DNA of 64,000 nt. Source: CAZRQL01 sp964602415. GTDB taxonomy: Bacteria > Bacteroidota > Bacteroidia > Cytophagales > Flammeovirgaceae. The notes under the pieces are model-generated. The model saw only the letters and a list, made by a program, of their open reading frames with translations. It was not told the DNA's origin and made no database searches. The stretch lies in NCBI GenBank assembly GCA_964602415.1, contig CAZRQL010000008.1, forward strand, positions 1-64,000, read 5' to 3'. Position numbers and translations under genes: made by a program. Shown here one piece after another: positions 1 through 8,006 of this stretch. Position 1 is the stretch's first letter, and every line of letters starts with the position of its first letter.

Positions 1-1268
1 CAGAAGCCCAGTTAATTGGTCGTGGTGCAAGATATTATCCGTTTGCATTGGAAGATACTTCGACAGGCTCAATATCCGATAAGTTTACCCGAAAATTTGA
101 TAATGATATTTCCAATGATTTGAAAACGTTGGAAGAATTGTATTACCACACCAAAGAAGACAGCCGATACATTTCGGAATTGAAAAAAGCCCTTGTGGAT
201 TCGGGTATTTATGAAGATGATGCTAATTTGGTTCAACTCAATTTATCTTTAAAACCCGAATTTAAGAAAACAGATTTTTACAGAAACGGACACGTTTTTT
301 TCAATAAGAAAGTTCCAAAGAGTTTTGACAACATACAATCGTTTGCCGATTTAGGAGTTAAAAAAACCAATTACCGACACACTTTATCTTCGGGAGTTGG
401 CAGAATGTCGAGTGCATTTTTTGAAATAGAGCCAACACAATCCAATGATGAAGTAATGAAAAGCAAAGATGTAAAGCTGACCGAAATTCCGAAAAACACA
501 GTTCGTTTTGCATTGAGTCAAAATCCATTTTTCTATTTCGACAGTTTATCGCATTATTTTCCAAGTGTTGGTTCGCTTTCTAATTTCATTGACAGCCAAG
601 ACTTTTTAGCAGGCTTGGAAATCACTTTTGTAGGAACAGCAAACCGGCTAAAAAAAATTAACCATTTCGACTATTTGCAAGCCTTAAACTCACTTTTGCA
701 AAGCATTGAAGCAGACATAAAGAGCAATACGACCGAATACGAAGGTTCAGAGTATATTTCAGATAAAATTCACAACGTATTTAAGGACAAACAAATTCGT
801 GTGAGGCAGAATGATGAACGAGCAAATGGTCAAGAAGAACTCGTTTCAAAAGAGCCTTGGTATGTTTACAACGCCAACTACGGAACAAGTGAAGAAAAGA
901 AGTTTGTAGGACTGTTTTCAAGACGATTTGATGAACTGAATCAACAGTTTGAGAACATTTACCTAATCCGCAACGAAAGAGAAATTAAAATCTTTGACAA
1001 ACTCGGGCGAGCCTTTGAACCTGACTTTTTATTGTTCTGCAAACAACGTAACGGAGAGCAAATGACTTTTCAGGTTTTCATAGAACCAAAAGGCGAGCAT
1101 TTAAAAGGACACGACAAGTGGAAAGAAGACTTTTTAAATGAAATCAGAGCAGAACAAAAGACAATCAAAATTCATACGGACACCTATTTGATAACAGCCG
1201 TGCCGTTTTACAATTACAACAAGGAAAACGAATTTAAGATAATATTGGAAAATACATTAAAAGGATAA
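1..1268 (+). CDS. Type III restriction enzyme Res subunit, C-terminal part (5' end outside window)
   Basis: The reading frame is open from the left edge (frame 3), so only the last ~422 residues of the ATP-dependent nuclease subunit are visible. The first codons read QLIGRGARYYPF, which fits superfamily 2 helicase motif VI (QxxGRGxR). Near the C-terminus, FEPDF (around base 1014) and FIEPKG (around base 1077) form a PD-(D/E)XK-type nuclease core as in Res subunits. In type III systems this subunit translocates and cleaves DNA together with a Mod methyltransferase; Mod is not in the window and would be expected upstream. The TTG at base 48 is an internal codon, not a start. The gene ends at a strong hairpin terminator. 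Low GC compared with the following genes suggests an acquired region. Confidence 0.85.
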   Translation, partial: EAQLIGRGARYYPFALEDTSTGSISDKFTRKFDNDISNDLKTLEELYYHTKEDSRYISELKKALVDSGIYEDDANLVQLNLSLKPEFKKTDFYRNGHVFFNKKVPKSFDNIQSFADLGVKKTNYRHTLSSGVGRMSSAFFEIEPTQSNDEVMKSKDVKLTEIPKNTVRFALSQNPFFYFDSLSHYFPSVGSLSNFIDSQDFLAGLEITFVGTANRLKKINHFDYLQALNSLLQSIEADIKSNTTEYEGSEYISDKIHNVFKDKQIRVRQNDERANGQEELVSKEPWYVYNANYGTSEEKKFVGLFSRRFDELNQQFENIYLIRNEREIKIFDKLGRAFEPDFLLFCKQRNGEQMTFQVFIEPKGEHLKGHDKWKEDFLNEIRAEQKTIKIHTDTYLITAVPFYNYNKENEFKIILENTLKG

Positions 1269-1291
1269 AATTAATTAAACCCCCGCCAATG

Positions 1292-1327
1292 AAAACTCCC
1301 AAAACACTTATTTATTTTGGGAGTTTT
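1292..1327. terminator. Bidirectional hairpin terminator between Res and leucine dehydrogenase
   Basis: A perfect 13-bp inverted repeat (AAAACTCCCAAAA, 1292-1304, with its complement at 1315-1327) and a 10-base loop. A-rich and T-rich stem ends give a T-tract on both strands, so it can end both convergent genes. Confidence 0.85.
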
Positions 1328-1348
1328 CAAGCAAAGGAAAATCAAAAA

Positions 1349-2455
1349 TTAATACCTCACTTTTACTTTTGCAATGGCATCAATGCGGTTTTGTGCTATT
1401 TGAATGGCCACTTTTTGAGCATTTAAGTTTGAGAGTTGCGAGGTTTTGATGACTTGCAGAGTTTGGTCATAAACTTGCTCGATTTTGGTTTTAGCCCAGT
1501 CGCTGCCGGAAGAAAGTATTTCGGCATATACATTGGTTACCCCGCCGGAATTGACCAAAAAGTCGGGCGCGTAGATGATGCCTCTTTTCAAGCACTCATC
1601 GCCGTGGATGGTTTCATCTTTGAGTTGGTTGTTGGCGCAGCCGCAAATGATAGAAGCATTGATTTGGGCAAGTGTTTCGTCGTTGACGGTAGCCCCCAGC
1701 GCACAAGGAGAATACACATCTGCGGGGATGCTGTAAATTTGGTCAACGGCAACGACTTCCACTTTGAAATTGTGGGTTATTTTTTTGATTCTGTCTTCGT
1801 AAATATCGCATACATAGACTTTTGCGCCCTCTTTGACCAGAAGTTCTATCAGATAGTAGCCCACGTGTCCCGCTCCCTGTACGGCTATTTTTTTGCCGCT
1901 CAGGCTGTCGCTGCCCCAAGCGGCTTTGGCAGAGGCTTTCATGCCCATGTAGGTACTGTATGCCGTAAAGGGCGAAGGGTCGCCCAATCCCCCGAGTTCG
2001 GCGGGCAAACCAGCCACATGGTCGGTCTCTTGGTTTATGGTTTCCATGTCTTTGGCAGTCATGCCTACGTCTTCGGCGGTGATGTATTTGCCGTTGAGGT
2101 TCTCGACAAACTTGGCAAAAGTGCGTAAGAGGGCTTCGGTTTTTTGGGTGCGGGCATCGCCGATGATGACTGCTTTTCCGCCTCCCAAGTTGAGGCCTGC
2201 TATCGAGCTTTTGTAGGTCATGCCCCGCGAGAGCCTCAGCACATCGGTCAAGGCTTTTTGCTCATCTTCATAAGGCCACATTCTAAGGCCGCCCAGCGCA
2301 GGCCCTAAGATGGTGTTGTGGATGGCTATAATGGCTTTGAGACCCGTATCGGCATCTTGGCAAAAAACAACTTGCTCGTGACCAAGTTCAGACAATTGAG
2401 CGAAAACGTTTGCATTTTGTTGTGCAAAAGAAACAGTTGAAGGTGACTGCGTCAT
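1349..2455 (-). CDS. ldh: Leucine dehydrogenase (Glu/Leu/Phe/Val dehydrogenase family)
   Basis: NAD-dependent oxidative deamination of branched-chain L-amino acids to 2-oxo acids in the cytoplasm. The 368-residue length matches the family. The catalytic region GMTYKSSIAGLNLGGGK (about residues 78-94) contains the substrate and catalytic lysines K82 and K94, followed by a Rossmann motif GAGHVG at about 194-199. The ATG start is at 2455. It stands alone, facing the Res gene across a bidirectional terminator, and its upstream region holds the terminator of the M48 protease gene. The family is certain; preference for leucine over valine or phenylalanine rests on overall similarity. Confidence 0.93.
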   Translation of the reverse strand: MTQSPSTVSFAQQNANVFAQLSELGHEQVVFCQDADTGLKAIIAIHNTILGPALGGLRMWPYEDEQKALTDVLRLSRGMTYKSSIAGLNLGGGKAVIIGDARTQKTEALLRTFAKFVENLNGKYITAEDVGMTAKDMETINQETDHVAGLPAELGGLGDPSPFTAYSTYMGMKASAKAAWGSDSLSGKKIAVQGAGHVGYYLIELLVKEGAKVYVCDIYEDRIKKITHNFKVEVVAVDQIYSIPADVYSPCALGATVNDETLAQINASIICGCANNQLKDETIHGDECLKRGIIYAPDFLVNSGGVTNVYAEILSSGSDWAKTKIEQVYDQTLQVIKTSQLSNLNAQKVAIQIAQNRIDAIAKVKVRY

Positions 2456-2579
2456 TTTGATATAGATTTTGTAAAAATTTCGCGAATTTCGCTTTTTGTA
2501 GCAAAAAAAGGCATGATAAAAAATATTTTTTAATTACATACCATCAAAGTTACTGATAACCAATATACTGAATAAAATA

Positions 2580-2613
2580 AAAAGTACCATAGACATTTAT
2601 TTATGGTACTTTT
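2580..2613. terminator. Hairpin terminator downstream of the M48 protease gene
   Basis: Perfect 12-bp inverted repeat AAAAGTACCATA (2580-2591) and TATGGTACTTTT (2602-2613) with a 10-base loop. It lies between the minus-strand M48 gene and ldh, so it would end the protease transcript before it reaches ldh. Confidence 0.75.
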
Positions 2614-2687
2614 CCAACAAACTTGAACTTGGTACTAAGCAAAAAGTGAAACCCTAAGCCGGTTCAATGCTTCGAGTAGGGGGCTTT

Positions 2688-3692
2688 TTATTCGTCTTTC
2701 TTTTTGCCTTTGCGCAAGTCTTCCATAAAAGAGCGGGCTTTTTCGGCGGCATCTTTGAGGTCATCGGCTATGCCTCCCAGTTTTTCTTTTATATCCTCGC
2801 GATAGGTTTTGGCGGCTTCTCTGAGATGCTCGGCGTAAGACTGGCTTTGTTTTTCAAAATCGCCCCTCAGTATGGCATCGTATTCGCCGGTCTGTATCCA
2901 TTTGATAAGCTCATGAACCCTGACCACCGCAAAAGGATGGGAAGCATAGGCCGTCATGGTCAGCTTCATAAGGGTATCGCCTATGCCATCGGCTTCTCTG
3001 TATGCCTCTGCTTGCTTGACAAACTCGCCTATGCTCATCTGGTCTATTTGCTGGCCGCCGGCCAGTTTCATCTCTACGCGGGTGGCCACGTCGGGGTTTT
3101 GGACGGTCAGCAGCCCTGCCCTGTCTGCACTCAACTCAGACTTGCGGCTCCACTCCATCAAAGCCAACACGATACCTTGCAAAGCCAAGCCCGCTATGGG
3201 CAAGGTAGCCAAAATAGGCAGTGAAACGCGCAACAAGATGAATAAAATTTGGCGGTAGAGTACGTGCCCGCTTTTGATGTGTGCCAGCTCATGCCCTATC
3301 ACACAAAGAAGCTCGTCTTTGTCCAGCGAGGCAACGGTAGCAGAGTTGAGTACCAAAATAGGTTTGTTTGTACCCCAAGCCATGGCGTTGAGTTCGGGGG
3401 TTTGGGCGATGTAGAGTTGGGGGATGTAGTCCATGTCCATAATCTGACAGGCTTCCAAATGCAAATCGTAAACAGACTTGAATTGGTTTTCGCCGGCTTT
3501 GACAAAAGACGACAGGGCAAACAGTTCTATTTGTCGGTCGCCTATGTAGCCCGAAAAAAACTTGACCACTGCATCAAGCCCGGGTACTTTGCGCAGGGCC
3601 TCCAATGCAGCGCGGTCGGCAGGGTGTTCATAAACAAGGGGAGAAATACCTTTGAGTATCACGCGCCCTGAGGGAGTTTTTTCTAAACTCAT
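2688..3692 (-). CDS. M48 family membrane zinc metalloprotease
   Basis: Zn-dependent endopeptidase of the HtpX/M48 type. HELAH at about residue 133-137 supplies two zinc ligands and the catalytic Glu; the later SELSADRAG segment supplies the third ligand. Two hydrophobic stretches right after HELAH (around FILLRVSLPILATLPIAG) suggest membrane insertion. The C-terminal 80 residues are charged and helical. I chose the ATG at 3692 (MSLEKTPSG) over a longer frame starting at 3776, because a TAnnTTTG promoter element lies at 3717-3710, inside that longer frame. About 334 residues. Role in membrane protein quality control is inferred from the family. Confidence 0.88.
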   Translation of the reverse strand: MSLEKTPSGRVILKGISPLVYEHPADRAALEALRKVPGLDAVVKFFSGYIGDRQIELFALSSFVKAGENQFKSVYDLHLEACQIMDMDYIPQLYIAQTPELNAMAWGTNKPILVLNSATVASLDKDELLCVIGHELAHIKSGHVLYRQILFILLRVSLPILATLPIAGLALQGIVLALMEWSRKSELSADRAGLLTVQNPDVATRVEMKLAGGQQIDQMSIGEFVKQAEAYREADGIGDTLMKLTMTAYASHPFAVVRVHELIKWIQTGEYDAILRGDFEKQSQSYAEHLREAAKTYREDIKEKLGGIADDLKDAAEKARSFMEDLRKGKKKDE

Positions 3693-3709
3693 GGTGTGGT
3701 GCTTTGGCT

Positions 3710-3717
3710 CAAAGGTA
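3710..3717 (-). promoter_or_regulatory. Bacteroidota -7 element (TACCTTTG) of the M48 gene
   Basis: Exact match to the TAnnTTTG consensus on the minus strand, 17 bases before the ATG at 3692. It fixes the start of the M48 gene, since the longer open frame begins upstream of it. Confidence 0.6.
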
Positions 3718-4007
3718 TTAATTTTTTTGGATAAATATTTGAATGTACTTTCATGGCAAAAAATAGTTAAACCCAAGCAAGATGTTGTTGTCAGGGTGGG
3801 CGCGTGGTGTATGGTTTTTTATTGCGATGCCATCGCTAAGGGATTTTTTTGGTGGACAACGATTTATCAGCATCCCGCTCCTACGGAACTGATTTGAGCC
3901 TTGTAGAGGGCAGCATTGCGATTAGATTGCGTGATATACAAATTGCGAGACGGTAAAAAAACAAGCAAAACTTACCGGATAGTTGGGAGCTAAATGCCAA
4001 AACAGTG

Positions 4008-4015
4008 CATCTTTG
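4008..4015 (+). promoter_or_regulatory. Probable -7 element (CATCTTTG) of the RlmI-like gene
   Basis: Differs from TAnnTTTG only at the first base. It ends four bases before the GTG at 4020, so the transcript would start at or next to the start codon. This favours GTG 4020 over GTG 4005 as the true start. Confidence 0.45.
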
Positions 4016-4019
4016 CAGA

Positions 4020-5186
4020 GTGGAAAAAGCATTTCTCAAAAAAGGAAAGGAAAAAGCCTTGCTAAATCGCCATCCTTGGGTGTTTAGCGGTGCGCTTGAG
4101 AACCTTCCCAGTGCCCAAGACGGCGAAATTGTGCAGGTCTGCGACAGCCATAAAGCCCCGCTGGGACTGGGGTTTTTCTCTCCGCATAGCCAAATCAGCG
4201 TAAAGATGTTTGAGTTTGGCAGTACCGAAGCCCCAAAGGCATCTTATTGGCACAACAAAATAAAACAGGCTTTTGAACTAAGAAAAATCTACTTAATTGA
4301 CAATCAAACCGATTGTTACCGACTCATCAACGCCGAAGGCGATTTTTTCCCCGGATTGATAGCCGATGTATATGGGCAGGTCGTTGTCTTGCAGGTGCTC
4401 ATCAAAGGGGTAGAAAAACTGCTCACAGAGATTGTGGAAGCCCTTAAAGAATTGGGATTTGAAAATATCTACCTCAAAACCAAAGAAGTAAGCGAAAGAA
4501 TAGAGAGCGTGCAACTGCCTTCGGGTTGGCTGCTGGGGCAATCTGAATCGCCCGTCTTGGTAAAGGAAAATGGCTTTTCGTTTTGGGTGGACTTTGTCAA
4601 AGGGCAAAAAACGGGCTTTTTTTTAGACCAACGGGACAACCGCCAACTGCTGCAAAAATACAGTGCAGGCCGCAAAGTGCTCAATACGTTTTGTTTCAGC
4701 GGGGGTTTTAGCGTGTATGCGTTGGCAGCCGGAGCGCGGCAGGTGGTCTCGGTGGACAGTTCTCAGCAGGCCATCGAACTGTGCGAAAAGAACGTATCGG
4801 CCAATTTTTCTTCCCTGCCGCACCAAAGCCACTGCGCCGAGTGTTTTGAGTTTTTGCGAAGTGCAGACAACGACTTCGAGCTTATGGTGCTTGACCCGCC
4901 TGCTTTTGCCAAAAATGCCAAGTCTGTTCCCAATGCCGCCAGAGGATACAAAGAACTCAATCTATTGGCTTTTAAGAAGATAAGTCCCAAAGGAATTGTG
5001 TTTACTTTCTCTTGCTCCCAAAAAATAGACCGCGATTTGTTTAGGAAAATTGTCTTTGCGGCGGCGGCAGACAGCGGGCGAAACATCAGAATCCTACACC
5101 AACTCAGCCAGCCCATAGACCACCCCATCAATATCTACCATCCTGAAAACGAATACTTAAAAGGTCTTGTTTTATATGTTGAATAA
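4020..5186 (+). CDS. rlmI: Class I SAM-dependent rRNA methyltransferase, RlmI-like (23S rRNA cytosine-C5)
   Basis: The N-terminal PUA-like domain (FLKKGKEKALLNRHPWVFSG) is followed by a Rossmann methyltransferase domain with motif I around residue 220 (FCFSGGF), DPPAF around 290 and SCSQK around 328. This order and the ~388-residue length match the RlmI/YccW family, which methylates C1962 of 23S rRNA in E. coli. I start at GTG 4020; GTG 4005 is in frame but overlaps the likely -7 promoter element. It leads an operon with lgt (8-base gap) and nadD. Exact target base is inferred from the family. Confidence 0.88.
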   Translation: MEKAFLKKGKEKALLNRHPWVFSGALENLPSAQDGEIVQVCDSHKAPLGLGFFSPHSQISVKMFEFGSTEAPKASYWHNKIKQAFELRKIYLIDNQTDCYRLINAEGDFFPGLIADVYGQVVVLQVLIKGVEKLLTEIVEALKELGFENIYLKTKEVSERIESVQLPSGWLLGQSESPVLVKENGFSFWVDFVKGQKTGFFLDQRDNRQLLQKYSAGRKVLNTFCFSGGFSVYALAAGARQVVSVDSSQQAIELCEKNVSANFSSLPHQSHCAECFEFLRSADNDFELMVLDPPAFAKNAKSVPNAARGYKELNLLAFKKISPKGIVFTFSCSQKIDRDLFRKIVFAAAADSGRNIRILHQLSQPIDHPINIYHPENEYLKGLVLYVE

Positions 5187-5194
5187 GTCAAACT

Positions 5195-6025
5195 ATGTAC
5201 CCTATACTCTTTAGAATCCCCGTCCCCGAATTTTTGCAATTTTTGCTGCCGCCGGAACTCATCATCGCCTCTTACGGGACGCTCATCGCATTGGGCATTT
5301 TAGTGAGTACCACTTATGCCCAGCGGCAAACCCAACGCGAACTGAACCTCAACCCCGATACGTTTTGGGATATGATATTGATGCTCATAGTGTTGGCAGT
5401 GGTAGGGGGTAAGGTTTTCTTCTATCTGGAATCGCCGGGCACTTACGTAGCCAATCCCTCGCTTATGTTCAAAGATTTTGGCAATGGCTTTGTGTTTTAT
5501 GGGGCTTTGATTTTTGCTGTTTTTGGCTTGGTTGTATTTTTTAGGATTAAAAAACTCCCTGCTTGGCATTTGTTTGATATTATCGCCGTGATGCTCACCA
5601 TTTTGCATGCCATCGGTCGGTTGGGCTGTTTTATGGCGGGATGCTGCCACGGTGTGCCTACTGACTCTTGGCTGGGGGTGTCCTTTACCCATCCCGACTG
5701 TGTAGCCCAGCCGCTCAACACACCGCTCCACCCTACCCAACTCTATGATGCAGGGCAGATATTTCTGATTTTCATTATTTTACGCATTCTGGAAAAACGC
5801 AAACAATTCCACGGGCAAGTCGCGCTGGTGTATTTGATGCTCTATGCCATCGGGCGGTCTATTGTGGAAGTATTTCGTGGCGATGAAGCGCGGGGCTATA
5901 TTATAGAAAATGTACTCTCTTATGGACAATTTACTTCGGCGGTTTTGTTTTTGGTGGCTTTGGGTCTATATTCGTGGGTGAGCAAAAAACCTGAACTTCG
6001 CACAGCACAAGAAACCAAATCATAA
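5195..6025 (+). CDS. lgt: Prolipoprotein diacylglyceryl transferase
   Basis: Inner-membrane enzyme that moves diacylglycerol from phosphatidylglycerol onto the lipobox cysteine of prolipoproteins, the first step in lipoprotein maturation. The 276-residue protein has about seven hydrophobic segments. The family signature GRLGCFMAGCCHG is at about 139-152, and the second conserved arginine segment GRSIVEVFRGDEARGY is at about 219-234. Its substrates in this window would include the lipobox proteins at 44131 and 49724. It lies in an operon with the upstream methyltransferase gene and downstream nadD (6-base gap). Confidence 0.95.
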   Translation: MYPILFRIPVPEFLQFLLPPELIIASYGTLIALGILVSTTYAQRQTQRELNLNPDTFWDMILMLIVLAVVGGKVFFYLESPGTYVANPSLMFKDFGNGFVFYGALIFAVFGLVVFFRIKKLPAWHLFDIIAVMLTILHAIGRLGCFMAGCCHGVPTDSWLGVSFTHPDCVAQPLNTPLHPTQLYDAGQIFLIFIILRILEKRKQFHGQVALVYLMLYAIGRSIVEVFRGDEARGYIIENVLSYGQFTSAVLFLVALGLYSWVSKKPELRTAQETKS

Positions 6026-6031
6026 TGGGCG

Positions 6032-6610
6032 ATGCAGGTAGGTCTGTTTTTTGGTTCTTTCAATCCCATCCACATAGGGCATCTTATCATTGCCAATACG
6101 GTAATGGAACTATCTGATTTGGAGAGGGTGTGGTTTGTGGTAAGCCCTCAAAATCCCTTCAAGAAACAAGCCGCCCTACTCCATGAGCATGACCGCTTTG
6201 ATATGGTTCGGCTCGCCATTGGCGACAACGCCCGTTTCAACGCCTCAGATATAGAGTTCCGATTGCCGCGCCCCAGCTACACGGTGGACACCCTGATTTA
6301 TTTGGCCGAAAAATACCCCAAACATGAATTTTCTTTGCTGATAGGCATGGACAATCTGCACAGTTTCCCAAAATGGAAAAACCACGAGCAAATCCTTGAA
6401 AACTACCGACTTTTGGTCTATCCGCGCCCGGGCGTGCCCGCCGAACACCCTTTGCTCAAACACCCCAGCGTGCGCCTCATCGAATCGCCGTTGATAGATA
6501 TTTCGGCTACTTTGATACGAAATTTGGTAAAAAATGGCCGCTCCATCAAGTACTTGGTACACCCTGACGTAGAAAATCACATCAAAGCAAAAGGTTTTTT
6601 TGTGGAATAA
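6032..6610 (+). CDS. nadD: Nicotinate-nucleotide adenylyltransferase
   Basis: Converts nicotinate mononucleotide and ATP to deamido-NAD, the adenylyl step of NAD synthesis. The N-terminus GSFNPIHIGH (residues 8-17) is the HxGH nucleotidyltransferase motif, and ISATLIR at about 157-163 is the matching C-terminal (S/T)xxxR motif. At 192 residues it is of normal length. It is the third gene of the rlmI-lgt-nadD operon. Confidence 0.95.
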   Translation: MQVGLFFGSFNPIHIGHLIIANTVMELSDLERVWFVVSPQNPFKKQAALLHEHDRFDMVRLAIGDNARFNASDIEFRLPRPSYTVDTLIYLAEKYPKHEFSLLIGMDNLHSFPKWKNHEQILENYRLLVYPRPGVPAEHPLLKHPSVRLIESPLIDISATLIRNLVKNGRSIKYLVHPDVENHIKAKGFFVE

Positions 6611-6644
6611 TATACTATAAATTAAGTGGTTTTATATTTTTTTT

Positions 6645-6712
6645 AGAATTAAATCCTTGAAAATCAAGCGAATCAATCCTTAAAATCTTAAAAATCACTT
6701 AAATCTTGGTAT
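6645..6712. repeat. AATC-rich periodic intergenic sequence
   Basis: Between the convergent nadD and pth genes lies a low-complexity stretch built from variants of AAATCCTTGAAAATCAAGCG, AATCAATCCTTAAAATCTT and AAAAATCACTTAAATCTTGG, each about 19-20 bases. No open frame or clear hairpin. It looks like an interspersed low-complexity repeat rather than a terminator. Confidence 0.45.
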
Positions 6713-6715
6713 AAG

Positions 6716-7276
6716 TTACTTATTGAAAACAGACATGGTCTTGGCTATGCCTTCAAAAGCAAATGATTTGATAATTTCTACCGATCTGTCCAATAAAATG
6801 GGCAATTCTGCGAGTTGGTTTTCGGTAAATTTGCCCAACACAAAGTCCACTTGTCTGCCTTTGGGGTAGTCGCTGCCAATCCCAAAGCGCAAACGGGGGT
6901 AGTTTTGAGTGCCCAAGGTGGCTTCGATGTCGCGCAGGCCGTTGTGTCCGGCTGCCGAGCCTTGCCCCCTGAGCCTGATGGTACCAAAAGGCAAAGCCAA
7001 ATCGTCCACCGCCACAATACAGTTTTCTAAGGCAACCTTTTCGACTGAAAGCCAATGCTTGACTGCCTTACCGCTCAGGTTCATGTAGGTAGTGGGTTTT
7101 ACGATGACAAACTGAGCACTTTTTAGGCGGCCATAAGCCACAAAAGCATGCCTGTCAATTTGAAAATCAGCCCCTACGGTCTTGGCAAATTGTTCTGCCA
7201 CTTCAAACCCGATGTTGTGTCTGGTATTTCGGTACTCTTGGCCTATATTGCCCAAGCCCACCAAAAGAAACTTCAT
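6716..7276 (-). CDS. pth: Peptidyl-tRNA hydrolase
   Basis: Releases peptides from peptidyl-tRNAs that drop off the ribosome. The sequence begins MKFLLVGLGNIGQEYRNTRH, with the conserved Asn10 and catalytic His20 at the family positions. The 186-residue length is typical. I start at the ATG at 7276 rather than 7309: it overlaps the pyrE stop as ATGA, a classic coupled junction, and it puts GLGN at the N-terminus as in other Pth proteins. It is cotranscribed with pyrE. Confidence 0.95.
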   Translation of the reverse strand: MKFLLVGLGNIGQEYRNTRHNIGFEVAEQFAKTVGADFQIDRHAFVAYGRLKSAQFVIVKPTTYMNLSGKAVKHWLSVEKVALENCIVAVDDLALPFGTIRLRGQGSAAGHNGLRDIEATLGTQNYPRLRFGIGSDYPKGRQVDFVLGKFTENQLAELPILLDRSVEIIKSFAFEGIAKTMSVFNK

Positions 7277-7908
7277 GTTTGCATCCATGTTTGGGGGGAC
7301 TTTTGCCAAAGGCTGAGGGTTTCCAACTCTTGCGGCAAGATATAGTCTTTTTCAAGAGCCACTTGCAATAGATTTTGGTAGTCGCTCAAAGCGAAATGAT
7401 TGATTTGTTGCGCCTCAAAGTTGCGTATGGCCTCCTCAAACCCATAGGTAAAAATAGCAGCTACCGCCAACACTTCCGCCCCTAAACCCCTAAGCAACTG
7501 AGCCACAGACAAACAGCTCCCGCCTGTAGAAATCAAATCTTCGACAATAAGCACCTTCTCTCCTTTGTGTAACACACCTTCTATCTGATTTTCAAGCCCG
7601 TGTCCTTTGGGTTTGCTGCGGGCGTACAACAAAGGCAAATCAAGTTCTTGGGCTATAAGGGCAGCTTGCGGAATGCCGGCAGTCGCAACGCCCACTATGG
7701 CCTGCGTATCGGGAAAAGACACACGAATACGGTGAACAAAAGCATCTTTGATAAATCCTCTGATATGCGGAAAAGAAAGCGTCAATCGGTTGTCGCAATA
7801 AATGGGCGATTTCCATCCCGAAGACCAAGTAAACGGTGGGCTTGACTGAATTCTAACGGCTTTGATATCAAGAAGATAAGAGGCAATTTGCTGGGCTGCG
7901 GTTGGCAT
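7273..7908 (-). CDS. pyrE: Orotate phosphoribosyltransferase
   Basis: Makes orotidine 5'-phosphate from orotate and PRPP in de novo pyrimidine synthesis. The PRPP-binding motif VLIVEDLISTGG is at residues 119-130, and the flexible catalytic loop SKPKGHG at 98-104. At 211 residues it has family length. Its stop codon overlaps the pth start by four bases. purA lies about 100 bases upstream on the same strand, so purine, pyrimidine and translation-rescue genes are grouped. Confidence 0.95.
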   Translation of the reverse strand: MPTAAQQIASYLLDIKAVRIQSSPPFTWSSGWKSPIYCDNRLTLSFPHIRGFIKDAFVHRIRVSFPDTQAIVGVATAGIPQAALIAQELDLPLLYARSKPKGHGLENQIEGVLHKGEKVLIVEDLISTGGSCLSVAQLLRGLGAEVLAVAAIFTYGFEEAIRNFEAQQINHFALSDYQNLLQVALEKDYILPQELETLSLWQKSPQTWMQT

Positions 7909-8006
7909 AAAACGGTAAATTTCACCGCAATTTTAAAACGAAGGACTCACATTTCCTAAAAAATTGATAAAACCGATCTTGGCACCGTAAAGCCCATTGG
8001 CAAATC

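Larger units (their letters stand above)
3693..4019. other. Intergenic region with a degenerate repeat copy
   Basis: A divergent promoter region of about 327 bp between the M48 protease and the RlmI-like gene. It carries CCTACGGAA at 3880-3888, the reverse complement of TTCCGTAGG, followed on that strand by a GGGATG-like segment. The same motif occurs near 36954 and, as TCGTAGGGATG, near 54705. It looks like a decayed interspersed repeat. No gene is seen here. Confidence 0.45.

Noticed and set aside
1436..2128. 230-codon plus-strand ORF opposite leucine dehydrogenase
   Set aside because: Shadow of the dehydrogenase gene, whose catalytic motifs are on the minus strand.
2667..3224. Long plus-strand ORF (185 codons) opposite the M48 protease
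   Set aside because: Shadow of the minus-strand protease gene, which has clear zinc motifs. The translation has no domain and odd composition.
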